Positions 1 through 6,360 of a stretch of DNA of 17,530 nt are shown piece after piece. The notes beneath the pieces are model-generated. The model worked only from the letters and a program-made list of their open reading frames with translations, was not told where the DNA came from and searched no databases. The DNA is taken from contig NZ_JABBDR010000279.1 of assembly GCF_018854495.1 (NCBI RefSeq), positions 1 to 17,530 on the forward strand, written 5' to 3'. The stretch's first letter is position 1; the number at the start of each line of letters is the position of its first letter. The position numbers were made by a program, and so were the translations under genes. This stretch comes from Acidithiobacillus ferruginosus. GTDB lineage: Bacteria; Pseudomonadota; Gammaproteobacteria; Acidithiobacillales; Acidithiobacillaceae.

Positions 1-428
1 AGATTTGAACCCGCAGCGACAGGATAAAAAGGCTGCTTAAAAAATGGGAGACGCGACAACTACCTTGACAGACGCCGATACATCCCATCCTCAATACCCC
101 GAGTTCCTGTCCTAGCTTCATACGGTTAGTTAATCCGCTAGGATTCGCTGGCCTTCGTCCCCATTCTAAAGACTCGGCGGAACCACCCTACACCGCACTC
201 TCCCAGCATAACCATGCGGCTGACATTTACGAGGCTTGTTCAGGTTCACTTTCGTTACGGGCTGTATGCTTGCGCGCGCCCACGGTCTGGGTCGGGGGCC
301 ACGTTTATCCGGCGTTGCTTCCATGTTTCAGTCGCCGTCCACATGTACGCCATAGCTACGCAATCAAACTAACCAACTATTGCGGCAGGACTCACACCTG
401 CAAGAGACTGAGCAGCTTAGCGAACCGC
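1..428 (-). ncRNA. Candidate large structured RNA downstream of ssb
   Basis: No convincing gene occupies this stretch. Read on the minus strand it contains many complementary segments. A 6-bp helix (172-177 with 99-104) encloses a perfect 7-bp helix (137-143 with 110-116), which encloses a 3-bp CGG/CCG closing stem (135-137 with 123-125). Further 5-bp helices pair 397-401 with 385-389, 379-383 with 360-364, 341-345 with 322-326, and 215-219 with 193-197. The leftmost 20 bases read GCGGGTTCAAATC on the minus strand, like a tRNA T-arm, but the rest of a tRNA is not recognisable. Large phage RNAs of the GOLLD class are known in phage genomes near tRNAs, so that is one candidate identity; I cannot confirm it by eye. 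The 3' end may lie outside the window. It could also be an untranslated tail of the early operon. Pairings were found by hand; no folding energy was computed. Confidence 0.45.
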
Positions 429-866
429 TCAGAAGGGAATATCGTCGTCAAATTCCTCCATCGGTGCAGGTCCCATGTCCCCGCCGCCCCCACCACCATG
501 CTGTGGCGCTGGATTGCCACCGTCGGCCCCGTCGCGGCGCCCACCGATCAACTGGAGCCGGTCGCCCACGATCTCTGTGGAATACCGCTCCTGACCGTCC
601 TTATCGGTCCATTTTCTGGTGCGGATACGCCCCTCGATGTACGCCTGGCTCCCCTTGCGAAGATATTCCCCGGCGACTTCTGCCGTCCTCGCGTAGAGTG
701 CTACCCGGTGCCACTCTGTCCGCTCCTGGCGGTTGCCGTCCCGATCCTTGTAGGACTCCGACGTGGCGATGGTCATATTGGCTACCGCCGTCCCATCTGG
801 CATGTACCGCATCTCAGGGTCCCGCCCCAGATGGCCCAACAAAATCACTTTATTCACTCCTGCCAT
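429..866 (-). CDS. ssb: Single-stranded DNA-binding protein
   Basis: 145 residues. It coats single-stranded DNA in replication and recombination and recruits partners through its acidic tail. The N-terminus ([20 protein letters not shown]) is the first strand of the SSB OB-fold. TEWHRV and [11 protein letters not shown] are also family-typical, placing the OB-fold at about residues 1-110. A Gly/Pro-rich linker follows and the protein ends in DDDIPF (140-145), the conserved partner-binding tip. The start is supported by AAGGAG placed 6 bases upstream of the ATG. It is the last protein gene of the minus-strand early operon, 61 bp after the Dam-type methylase, and so is probably the element's own SSB supporting its replication module and not the housekeeping copy. 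Family assignment is secure. Confidence 0.95.
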   Translation of the reverse strand: MAGVNKVILLGHLGRDPEMRYMPDGTAVANMTIATSESYKDRDGNRQERTEWHRVALYARTAEVAGEYLRKGSQAYIEGRIRTRKWTDKDGQERYSTEIVGDRLQLIGGRRDGADGGNPAPQHGGGGGGDMGPAPMEEFDDDIPF

Positions 867-927
867 GGCTTTCTCCTTGATGCATTGCGATCAGTCCTGT
901 TCAGGCTCGGTATAGATCGGGAGTGGG

Positions 928-1818
928 TCACACTGCACACAGATCCAACAGGGAGCACTGGCGCGGAGCGTGCCGGTCGTACCAATCCGTAAGGCGCGGA
1001 TTCAACCAGATCCTTTCTGTCCGCTCTCGATCAATATCTTCTCCAGCTTGCCCTGATCGGTTCGCGTGACAGGCGTGGGCGACATCCACAAAGGACCATC
1101 CTTGCCCGGATTCCAAATGATCCGAATATAAATCACTGGGATAGCCGGAAATCGCGACATAGGCATCACATGCTGAGAGTACCTGAAGCAGGTTTTCATG
1201 ATCCTGGTCACTCATCTCATCGGCATATTGCCCGTCTCTGCGGGTGGCCTGGAGATACGGCGGATCACAGTAGATGACGGCGGATGGGGTATCGAATCTC
1301 CGGACAACCGCAATGGCATCATCGTTCTCAATCAGCGCGTACCGCAGCCGATCCCGAACCAATCGCAATTCCGAATCGATGACTGCGGCCATGGACCTTG
1401 CTTTATTGTCAAAAACCTTGGCAAAGGCCCATGCTGGATTTTTGCGGGTGGACTCGGCGGCGAATGCGGATCTGGCGATATAGAAAAACCGCGCGGCGCG
1501 TTCGAGGTCTGGCAGGCTTGCCGGGTCCGGAATGGCCCGCCACTCGTAAAACAGTTGGCGCGAGTAGGGGGTGTTCTGCAAGTATCGGATCAGTTCGTCT
1601 GTGTGGTCACGGAGCACACGAAAGAAGGTCACAATCTCGCCATTGGCATCATTGATGACCTCGATGCCGGAGGGACGACGGGCAAAGAATACCGCTCCGC
1701 CACCAAAGAAGGGTTCAACATAGGTCAGATCCCGCGACGGCGCGGGGAGGCGGGCAAGAATCTGGTCAGCCAGTTTTCCCTTGCCGCCCAGCCAGGGGAA
1801 TGGCGGATGCACTCTCAT
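928..1818 (-). CDS. Dam-type (D12 class) N6-adenine DNA methyltransferase
   Basis: 296 residues. It is predicted to transfer a methyl group from S-adenosylmethionine to adenine N6 in DNA. The N-terminal FPWLGGKGKL (7-16) is the alternative SAM-binding motif of D12-class enzymes. VEPFFGGGAVFF (34-45) follows, and DPPY (185-188) is the catalytic motif IV. The order of motifs and the length near 270-300 fit Dam/MboII-M-like proteins. No restriction endonuclease is adjacent, so it is probably an orphan phage methylase that protects phage DNA or affects replication or expression; the target site cannot be read from the sequence. Its ATG overlaps the stop of the preceding gene (ATGA, 1815-1818), showing translational coupling in the early operon. 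Confidence 0.9.
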   Translation of the reverse strand: MRVHPPFPWLGGKGKLADQILARLPAPSRDLTYVEPFFGGGAVFFARRPSGIEVINDANGEIVTFFRVLRDHTDELIRYLQNTPYSRQLFYEWRAIPDPASLPDLERAARFFYIARSAFAAESTRKNPAWAFAKVFDNKARSMAAVIDSELRLVRDRLRYALIENDDAIAVVRRFDTPSAVIYCDPPYLQATRRDGQYADEMSDQDHENLLQVLSACDAYVAISGYPSDLYSDHLESGQGWSFVDVAHACHANRSGQAGEDIDRERTERIWLNPRLTDWYDRHAPRQCSLLDLCAV

Positions 1819-3014
1819 ACGGAGGCCACCTGCAATGCAGCCATTACCGCATGTTCATCATTCTCCCCACGAAGGTATGCCTTGCATGTGTCGAAAAGGG
1901 AGACCACTTCACAGCCGTCGGCCCTGCCAACACGCAGGACCTGCTTGCGAATATCGGTCAACCCTCGATTGCCCAGCAGTTCACGCAGCGATGCTGCTTC
2001 AAGGCTGATTTCCTCGGTTTTCTTCAGTACTTGAAGAAGACCGAGAATGGCACGGTATTCCCTTGCCTCGGCCAGGTAAGGTATGAGCTGCTTTGCAGCG
2101 AGTTGCTGGTTACCCACCTGAATCAGAAGATCCAGGAACTCCCGCTGGTCGGCAGGCATCTCATAACTGTCGTCTTCCTCTTCCAGGTCAATACCTCCGA
2201 CCGCGATGGACACCTGGTCTTCCAGCGAAAGTCGCTCGCTACTGCCTCGTACCTCATGGTCTCCCCTTTCTTCCAGCGCATATTCCAGGCGAACCTCTGT
2301 TCGCGCTCCATGAAGCGTGGCTTCCATTCTTTCCAGTTCCCGCAATTTTTTCTGCCGCTTTTCTCCGGAGAGACTCTTGAGCTCCGATCGCCGCTGCCGG
2401 ATGACTCTTTCCAGCGATGCTTTCGAGAACGTCGGTTCGTGTGGCAACACAGATTCCGCATCAAGCCGTTTTCGATAAATAAAATCTTCCATGGCATCAC
2501 GGGAGGCAAACCGGGTATGCACGTCAACGAATGTCGCAATATTGGGGTGCGGCACCGTTGCCAGGTCGTGCTTCTCCGTAAAGTGTTGCAATGCCTTGGT
2601 GGCCGCCGTGACGGCAAGATCGTGATGATCGTCGCGATGATCTGGTATAGACCATTCAGCCGTCCTGATTTTGGTTTCGATGATTGCGGCTCCGCGCCGA
2701 ATGGCTTCGGAGACGATCTGGTTCATCACGTGATTTTGGCGGGGGGTCAACTGGATGCTTTGTGACCAGCGCATCAGGCGGATGGCGATCTGAGCGCTGC
2801 AATCGTATCCCTTCGGAGAAAAGTCGGTCGCACGCAGGTCTTCCAGGAACTGTCTTGGCTCAGCAAAGAATGGGCCAAGGTCGATCAGGTAGAATGCCAT
2901 GTTCCCGGTCGCGCTTCGGGCGCAAGCAGAGCGGATAGGATGAGGATTCAGTATCGGGTGGCCTTCTGAGAGACGAGTTATCAGCAGGCGCTGCTGTTCA
3001 TGATTCCTGTTCAT
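1815..3014 (-). CDS. Unknown early protein, possible sigma-region-2-like segment
   Basis: 399 residues, family not recognised. Residues about 95-190 have a spacing reminiscent of sigma-70 region 2: a helix with IVSEAIRRGAA, an acidic DHRDDHHDL, then AVTAATKALQHF, and ATFVDVHTRFASRDAMEDFIYRKR in the place of the 'F-TYA--RIRGAMLD--R' core of FliA-like factors. Residues 198-256 are very charged and probably helical or coiled-coil, followed by an acidic linker (277-284). The C-terminal third is Leu-rich helix without an obvious region 4 helix-turn-helix. The sigma resemblance is weak and by eye only. Both ends are ATGA overlaps with the helicase loader and the methylase, so it belongs to the early operon. 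An internal start at residue 39 (MAFYLIDLG) is possible; I keep the first ATG because of the overlap and a GGGGTG upstream. Confidence 0.75.
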   Translation of the reverse strand: MNRNHEQQRLLITRLSEGHPILNPHPIRSACARSATGNMAFYLIDLGPFFAEPRQFLEDLRATDFSPKGYDCSAQIAIRLMRWSQSIQLTPRQNHVMNQIVSEAIRRGAAIIETKIRTAEWSIPDHRDDHHDLAVTAATKALQHFTEKHDLATVPHPNIATFVDVHTRFASRDAMEDFIYRKRLDAESVLPHEPTFSKASLERVIRQRRSELKSLSGEKRQKKLRELERMEATLHGARTEVRLEYALEERGDHEVRGSSERLSLEDQVSIAVGGIDLEEEDDSYEMPADQREFLDLLIQVGNQQLAAKQLIPYLAEAREYRAILGLLQVLKKTEEISLEAASLRELLGNRGLTDIRKQVLRVGRADGCEVVSLFDTCKAYLRGENDEHAVMAALQVASV

Positions 3015-3871
3015 AGTTCACCCCGCAGGCAGGCCGCCGTATCGGATTTGCACTCTCTCCCCCGACGATGGCTCTGCCAGTCAAAAAGCAATAACCCGCC
3101 ATTCTGGCACAGCCGGTCGAAGGCGGCCGGACCCAGGTATTTCTCCACACCGCCAATACTCTCGTTGGACAGGATGAGGGTCGGCTTCAGGTCGCGGTAT
3201 CGGTGATCAATGACCTCGAAGAGATGCACCCGCTCTCCATCGCTGCCGAAGGTTTTCCCGACCTCGTCGATGATGAGCAGGCCCACTTCCGCAAACCCGC
3301 GGATGACCTCCAGTTCCGTGCTGTTGCCAATTCCCCGCTGCCAGGTCTGGCGGATCCGGGCAATGATGTCGTAGGCGGTGACCTGGAGCACGCTGTGCCC
3401 TTTGGCCAGCACCACGTGGGCGATGGCAGACGCCAGGTGGTTCTTGCCCGTGCCGGGATTCCCGCAGAGGACGAGACAGGATCCCTTACGGGCGTGCTCC
3501 TCGAAATGATCCGCGTAGTCCCGGCAGACATCGAGAGCCGTCTGCTGACCCGGGACCTCGACCACGTAGTTGTCGAAGCCGCAGTCAATGTAACGCTTTG
3601 GGATCGCCGCGCTCTCCATGAGCCGACGGGATGCCTGCTCCGCCGCGCACACCGGACAGACCGGCGACATGTAGCGGATGGCATCCCGCTCATCCACCAT
3701 GGAGATCGGATAGCGGCCGTGGCGCGCGCACTCGCGGTACTGGGGATGCCGGTCGGGCAGGATCGCCACGTTATTGGGATCGAACCCCCATCGGGCAAGG
3801 AGACCCCTGGCAGCATCGCCCGCGTGGACTAATGGCTGATGGTTGCTCTCGGACTTCTTTGGTATTGCCAT
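3011..3871 (-). CDS. DnaC/IstB-like AAA+ ATPase, probable helicase loader
   Basis: 286 residues. It is predicted to load the replicative helicase at the element's origin, as DnaC or lambda P do. A zinc-ribbon-like cluster C48-x2-H51 and C72-x2-C75 precedes the ATPase domain. Walker A is GNPGTGKN (137-144), Walker B LLIIDE (198-203), sensor I SNES (235-238), and AAFDRL carries a candidate arginine finger (R253). The open frame extends 13 codons further upstream, but the ATG at 3871 has AGGAGAG at ideal spacing just beyond the stop of the preceding gene, so I chose it. It sits directly after the DUF1376-type gene: initiator-like protein plus loader is the standard phage replication pairing. It ends in an ATGA overlap with the next gene. 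An IstB role is unlikely because no IS21 transposase is present. Confidence 0.88.
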   Translation of the reverse strand: MAIPKKSESNHQPLVHAGDAARGLLARWGFDPNNVAILPDRHPQYRECARHGRYPISMVDERDAIRYMSPVCPVCAAEQASRRLMESAAIPKRYIDCGFDNYVVEVPGQQTALDVCRDYADHFEEHARKGSCLVLCGNPGTGKNHLASAIAHVVLAKGHSVLQVTAYDIIARIRQTWQRGIGNSTELEVIRGFAEVGLLIIDEVGKTFGSDGERVHLFEVIDHRYRDLKPTLILSNESIGGVEKYLGPAAFDRLCQNGGLLLFDWQSHRRGRECKSDTAACLRGEL

Positions 3872-3881
3872 GGCAGCTCTC

Positions 3882-4928
3882 CTACAGGGCAATGAAATGA
3901 GATTCGGCAACGGCGACGGGCGGCAGGAGAGAGCGGTTGGGCGGCCCCGCTGCGGGCTTGTTCTTTCCTCCTTTCCCTGAAGATTTCCCAGCGTCTTTCA
4001 GCATCGCGGCGATATAGCCGACGTGGATGCCGCTGCCTTTTTTCTCCAGCGCGATTTCCGCCGCGGCCAGGATGTGTTCGTCGGAATGACGGGCGCACAT
4101 CTCCTGCACGACAACCATATGGGGGGCCGCACGGACGCCGAGCCCACGTAATTTCTTGCAGATCAGCCCTTCGCGGGTTGATGGGTGGGTTTCCAAGTTA
4201 TCTGGAGACGGCGTTTCTGGAGTTACGGATAACGGCGTTATGGGCGTTACGCGTGACGTTATGCGTGACGTTACTGTAGCGTTATCTTCATCTTTATCTT
4301 TATCTTCTTCTTTAATAGGTGACGTTACGGGCGTTACGCGTGACGTTATGGCAGGCGTTACGGGCGTTACGCTTTGCATGGCGTCCGCAGCGGACGACTC
4401 CGACTCCTCAGCACCCAGGTTGACCGGGGTCTCACTCTTGACCCGCTTGGCGCGCTGGCTGTCCCGGAACTTCTGTTGCCGTGCCCTAGCCTTGGCTTTC
4501 GCAACCTCTCGCGTGTCGAGGGGCTCGCCAACTGATGGTCGTGCGTGAACCGCAGCCAGAATATCGAGTACGGTGCCGGCCACCGCCTGATGGTAAAGAC
4601 GGCCATCCGAACACAATTCCCAGCCATGAAGCGCCATCTCCCGGATGCGCTGCCAGGGTTTCCGGCGATAGTCATATCCCCCAGCCAGCTTCGCCAGGAT
4701 GGCTTCGTCATTGGGCAGGCTTCCTGCCGGTAATTGATGGATGCTTTTTGTCCACAGCATGAAGGCGGCCTTGAACTCCTCCGGGCTCGCTAGTTGCATG
4801 AAATCCGAATTAAGCAGACTGACGATATCCAGCTTGAACCAGCGGACACTTCGGAGATCAACATCGGTTGTAATGGGTGGATCTATATCCGATATTTCTG
4901 ATATGAATGGCTTGCGTGGATTACACAT
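3882..4928 (-). CDS. DUF1376-type phage replication protein, internal repeat-rich linker
   Basis: 348 residues. The N-terminal part (about 28-125: WFKLDIVSLLNSDFMQLASP, then LPNDEAILAKLAG) matches the DUF1376/YdaU pattern found in phage replication modules next to DnaC-like loaders. A basic stretch (143-165) leads to a low-complexity linker (about 185-245) full of V-T-P, I-T-S-R and an acidic KEEDKDKDEDN run. The C-terminal domain (250-312) is helical. By position it is a candidate origin-binding initiator, analogous to lambda O, but DNA binding is inferred. I prefer the ATG at 4928, preceded by GGAGG at 5 bases; a GTG two codons upstream is possible. The linker is encoded by DNA repeats that may be the origin itself (see 4236-4372). 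Confidence 0.82.
   Translation of the reverse strand: MCNPRKPFISEISDIDPPITTDVDLRSVRWFKLDIVSLLNSDFMQLASPEEFKAAFMLWTKSIHQLPAGSLPNDEAILAKLAGGYDYRRKPWQRIREMALHGWELCSDGRLYHQAVAGTVLDILAAVHARPSVGEPLDTREVAKAKARARQQKFRDSQRAKRVKSETPVNLGAEESESSAADAMQSVTPVTPAITSRVTPVTSPIKEEDKDKDEDNATVTSRITSRVTPITPLSVTPETPSPDNLETHPSTREGLICKKLRGLGVRAAPHMVVVQEMCARHSDEHILAAAEIALEKKGSGIHVGYIAAMLKDAGKSSGKGGKNKPAAGPPNRSLLPPVAVAESHFIAL
4236..4372. repeat. Ten CGTTAY iteron-like repeats flanking an A+T-rich tract; candidate origin
   Basis: On the plus strand CGTTA(C/T) begins at 4236, 4245, 4257, 4269, 4280 and again at 4323, 4332, 4344, 4356, 4365. The spacings are 9, 12, 12, 11 and 9, 12, 12, 9. A 28-bp unit (4236-4263) recurs at 4323-4350 with one mismatch. 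Between the two groups, 4286-4318 is an A+T-rich, almost pure pyrimidine tract on the plus strand. Iterons plus an A+T-rich strand-asymmetric tract inside the replication-protein gene, next to the helicase loader, is the layout of the lambda origin within gene O. The origin function is inferred. A simple repetitive protein linker is the alternative, although the fourth interval of 11 breaks the codon phase, which argues that DNA spacing and not only peptide repetition is kept. Confidence 0.5.
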
Positions 4929-4930
4929 GC

Positions 4931-5074
4931 TCACCTCCAGTGAGATCGGCCGGCTCCTGCCCTGTAGTCGTAGCCGGCGGCCTGCGCCAGGGCGGCAGCG
5001 CGAATGTCGGTGTCCGGCGGGGTCAGCGGTTTCAGATCAGATGTGCCGATGATGCACGGTTTTAGTGCGCTCAT
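4931..5074 (-). CDS. Small early protein, 47 residues, unknown
   Basis: A short frame, MSALKPCIIGTSDLKPLTPP..., fills the whole gap between the BRO antirepressor and the DUF1376 gene. Its ATG overlaps the BRO stop (ATGA, 5071-5074), with AGGAG 8 bases upstream. Its stop lies two bases before the next gene's ATG, and its last codons carry that gene's GGAGG ribosome site. Such exact packing is typical of real coupled phage genes. No domain is recognised; the composition (DIRAAALAQAAGYDY) suggests one helix. It may act as a small regulator or only as a coupling cistron. Confidence 0.6.
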   Translation of the reverse strand: MSALKPCIIGTSDLKPLTPPDTDIRAAALAQAAGYDYRAGAGRSHWR

Positions 5075-5640
5075 AGCTTGAACTCCTGATCAATGGGCTT
5101 GGCGAGGATGTAGCCGTTGGCCTCAACAATCTCGGCGAGTTGCCGGGCGGTCACGACCATGGCACCCTCGGGAACGGGTTCGGCGCGACAACGGCCATCG
5201 GCCTCGAAGGTCAGCAGCAGTTTGGTGCCTGGTGGCACGAGGGAGGGTGTGTGGTCTTGGGGTACGGCATACCTGCCCGATCGCCGGATGGCGGGCAGGA
5301 CCTCGGCGGTGACCCACTTGCGGAAGGGCTTCGCTTCGCGCTTGCGGCTTTTCAGGAGGGCGTGATAAAGACCAGATTCGGAGATGATGGTGACTTCGCG
5401 GGTCTGGAGGGTGCCGTTCTCGGACCTGATCCGCATAGTGTGCGGGGCAGCTTCGTCCTCATCGAGAACGCGGGTCATATCACGAGACTCTCGATAGCCA
5501 AGAGCTTTGGCTACGTCATCAGCGACGAACCAGATCTGGCCGTCCCGATCGACGGTGCGAACTTCGGTGGAATGGAATTGAAAAACAGCGGGCTTCGCAG
5601 CCTGCAAGGGCGCGGACGCGCCGGGGGCATGAATATCCAT
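5071..5640 (-). CDS. BRO-N family antirepressor-like protein
   Basis: 189 residues. The BRO-N domain spans about 19-124: FQFHSTEVRTV, WFVADDVAKALGY (38-49), the ISESGLYHALLKSRKREAKP segment and FRKWVTAEVLPAIRRSGRY. Phage proteins with this domain (Ant of P1/P22-like phages and relatives) bind DNA or a repressor and relieve immunity. The C-terminal 65 residues are unrecognised. The frame stays open up to 5955, but the domain begins just after the ATG at 5640, which has AGAGGA 8 bases upstream, so I start there. That ribosome site is complementary to a segment of the leader (see the C4-like RNA), suggesting antisense control. A product starting at 5955 (294 residues, also preceded by AGAGGA) cannot be excluded. 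It heads the early/replication operon. Confidence 0.85.
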   Translation of the reverse strand: MDIHAPGASAPLQAAKPAVFQFHSTEVRTVDRDGQIWFVADDVAKALGYRESRDMTRVLDEDEAAPHTMRIRSENGTLQTREVTIISESGLYHALLKSRKREAKPFRKWVTAEVLPAIRRSGRYAVPQDHTPSLVPPGTKLLLTFEADGRCRAEPVPEGAMVVTARQLAEIVEANGYILAKPIDQEFKL

Positions 5641-5648
5641 GACGTCAA

Positions 5649-5691
5649 TCCTCTGATTGCGGTTGTCTCCGCACCCGCTACCAAACGGGTG
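5649..5691 (-). promoter_or_regulatory. Antisense target: hairpin and ribosome site of the antirepressor gene
   Basis: On the minus strand a perfect 6-bp stem (CACCCG/CGGGTG) closes an 8-base loop, TTTGGTAG (5672-5691). Farther down is ATCAGAGGA (5649-5657), containing the ribosome site of the BRO gene. The same loop and the same ATCAGAGG also occur at 5831-5856, and both are complementary to 5708-5727. This is the arrangement expected of a C4-regulated antirepressor start. Confidence 0.55.
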
Positions 5692-5705
5692 GACGGAACC
5701 GTGCA

Positions 5706-5875
5706 GGTTGGTAGACCGGTCAGAGGGCCGGCGAGCCTTACGGCTCCCCGCACGGCCCCGCCCATAGAGGGTAGAGCCATGCAAACGGACGAAAAAATAG
5801 TCGCAAACGCGAGGCTGGCGACTGTCCGCCTCTGATACCGGGCTACCAAACCCGGTCACCGGGACCCCGGTGACA
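5706..5875 (-). ncRNA. C4-like antisense RNA in the antirepressor leader
   Basis: The leader, read on the minus strand, starts with a 7-bp GC-rich hairpin (5856-5873). Then comes a 6-bp stem, ACCGGG/CCCGGT, closing the loop TTTGGTAG (5837-5856), followed by ATCAGAGG (5829-5836). About 100 bases later is CCCTCTGACCGGTCTACCAA (5708-5727), whose CCTCTGA and CTACCAA are complementary to ATCAGAGG and to TTTGGTAG, both in this hairpin and in the second copy at the antirepressor start. C4 RNA of phages P1 and P7 uses two short complementary segments in the same transcript to block ant translation. The match here is in architecture and location; I did not compare with a covariance model. The mature ends are estimated from the promoter at 5881-5910. 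Confidence 0.6.
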
Positions 5876-5880
5876 GGATG

Positions 5881-5910
5881 AGCGTAGTCCCGCGCCGCGG
5901 AGGGTGTCAA
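5881..5910 (-). promoter_or_regulatory. Promoter of the C4-like RNA/antirepressor operon
   Basis: On the minus strand a perfect TTGACA (5905-5910) is separated by 18 bases from TACGCT (5881-5886), a weak -10. Transcription would begin near 5874, exactly at the first hairpin of the C4-like leader. The position supports the call more than the -10 does. Confidence 0.5.
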
Positions 5911-6034
5911 GTGCCCAGGCTGCCGGTCGGTAAGGGCGATGCCTTGGCGGTTCATGCCGTCCTCTGGATGCGGTACAGTGACCGCCTTTGGTCATTGCGG
6001 AGGCGCCGGAAAGAAAATATTCCGAAACGCGTGC

Positions 6035-6289
6035 TCATGCGGATTCCCTTTCAGGCTCTGGGGCCTGGGAGGAGGGGGCACCATTACGTCGTCTCCGGGG
6101 GTCAGGAAGTCCCGGAGGCAAGAGCTTTAGACGGATTGCCGCACCGACCAATCTGTCGGAGGTGTCTTGGGGCAAATCTTCGGGCCACTGGTAAACGGCT
6201 TGGCGACTGATCCCAAGCGCATCGCCAACGGCTTTCATGGTGCCGCCGAAGATCCGTATCGCTTCCTGTTTTGTTCGGATGGTGCTCAT
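6035..6289 (-). CDS. Cro-like DNA-binding protein
   Basis: 84 residues with a helix-turn-helix at about 15-36 (GGTMKAVGDALGISRQAVYQW) followed by PEDLPQDTSDRLVGAAIRL. That combination is typical of small Cro/YdaS-type phage regulators. The C-terminal third is basic then Pro/Glu-rich and probably unstructured. I start at MSTIRTKQ (6289); the frame is open 14 codons further, but those codons lie over the putative promoter and the operator. It is transcribed divergently from the repressor gene at 6349, the classical cro-cI arrangement, and would repress repressor synthesis to favour early expression. No strong ribosome site precedes the ATG, so translation may be weak or the start uncertain. Confidence 0.82.
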   Translation of the reverse strand: MSTIRTKQEAIRIFGGTMKAVGDALGISRQAVYQWPEDLPQDTSDRLVGAAIRLKLLPPGLPDPRRRRNGAPSSQAPEPERESA

Positions 6290-6296
6290 GATTAAT

Positions 6297-6325
6297 AGTA
6301 AAGCAATCTTCACCATGTTAGTCAA
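6297..6325 (-). promoter_or_regulatory. Probable cro promoter
   Basis: The minus strand has TTGACT (6320-6325), 17 bases, then TTTACT (6297-6302), immediately upstream of the Cro-like gene. The second rightward promoter (7643-7671) has the same two hexamers with the same spacing and much of the same spacer, so both look like co-regulated promoters. Confidence 0.55.
6298..6313. promoter_or_regulatory. Operator-like dyad O1 in the cro promoter
   Basis: On the minus strand: GTGAAG-ATTG-CTTTAC. It is an inverted repeat with one mismatch in the arms and covers the -10 hexamer. The identical arms with a different central tetranucleotide recur at 7655-7670, again over the -10 of a promoter. A binding site for the adjacent repressor or the Cro-like protein is inferred. 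Confidence 0.55.
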
Positions 6326-6339
6326 GGACACTTTTCCTG

Positions 6340-6360
6340 GTGGTCAGTATGCTTGACCAC
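6340..6360. promoter_or_regulatory. Perfect 7-bp inverted repeat over the repressor start codon
   Basis: GTGGTCA and TGACCAC are separated by 7 bases and frame the ATG at 6349. It could be an autoregulatory operator or an mRNA hairpin that hides the start. Its arms differ from the dyad at 6298-6313, so a different protein or mechanism is likely. Confidence 0.45.

Noticed and set aside
1..63. A tRNA or tmRNA 3' end at the left edge
   Set aside because: Only a T-arm-like GCGGGTTCAAATC is visible. No D-arm, anticodon stem or acceptor pairing fits, and no tmRNA tag or typical 5' half was found on the minus strand.
270..992. Plus-strand frames across 270-992 (and 380-880)
   Set aside because: They lie opposite ssb and the structured region, have low-complexity composition and no recognisable domain or ribosome site; ssb on the minus strand explains 429-866.
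4236..4372. CRISPR array
   Set aside because: Units are 6-28 bp with 9-12 bp spacing and lie in frame in a gene; there are no uniform spacers and no cas genes.
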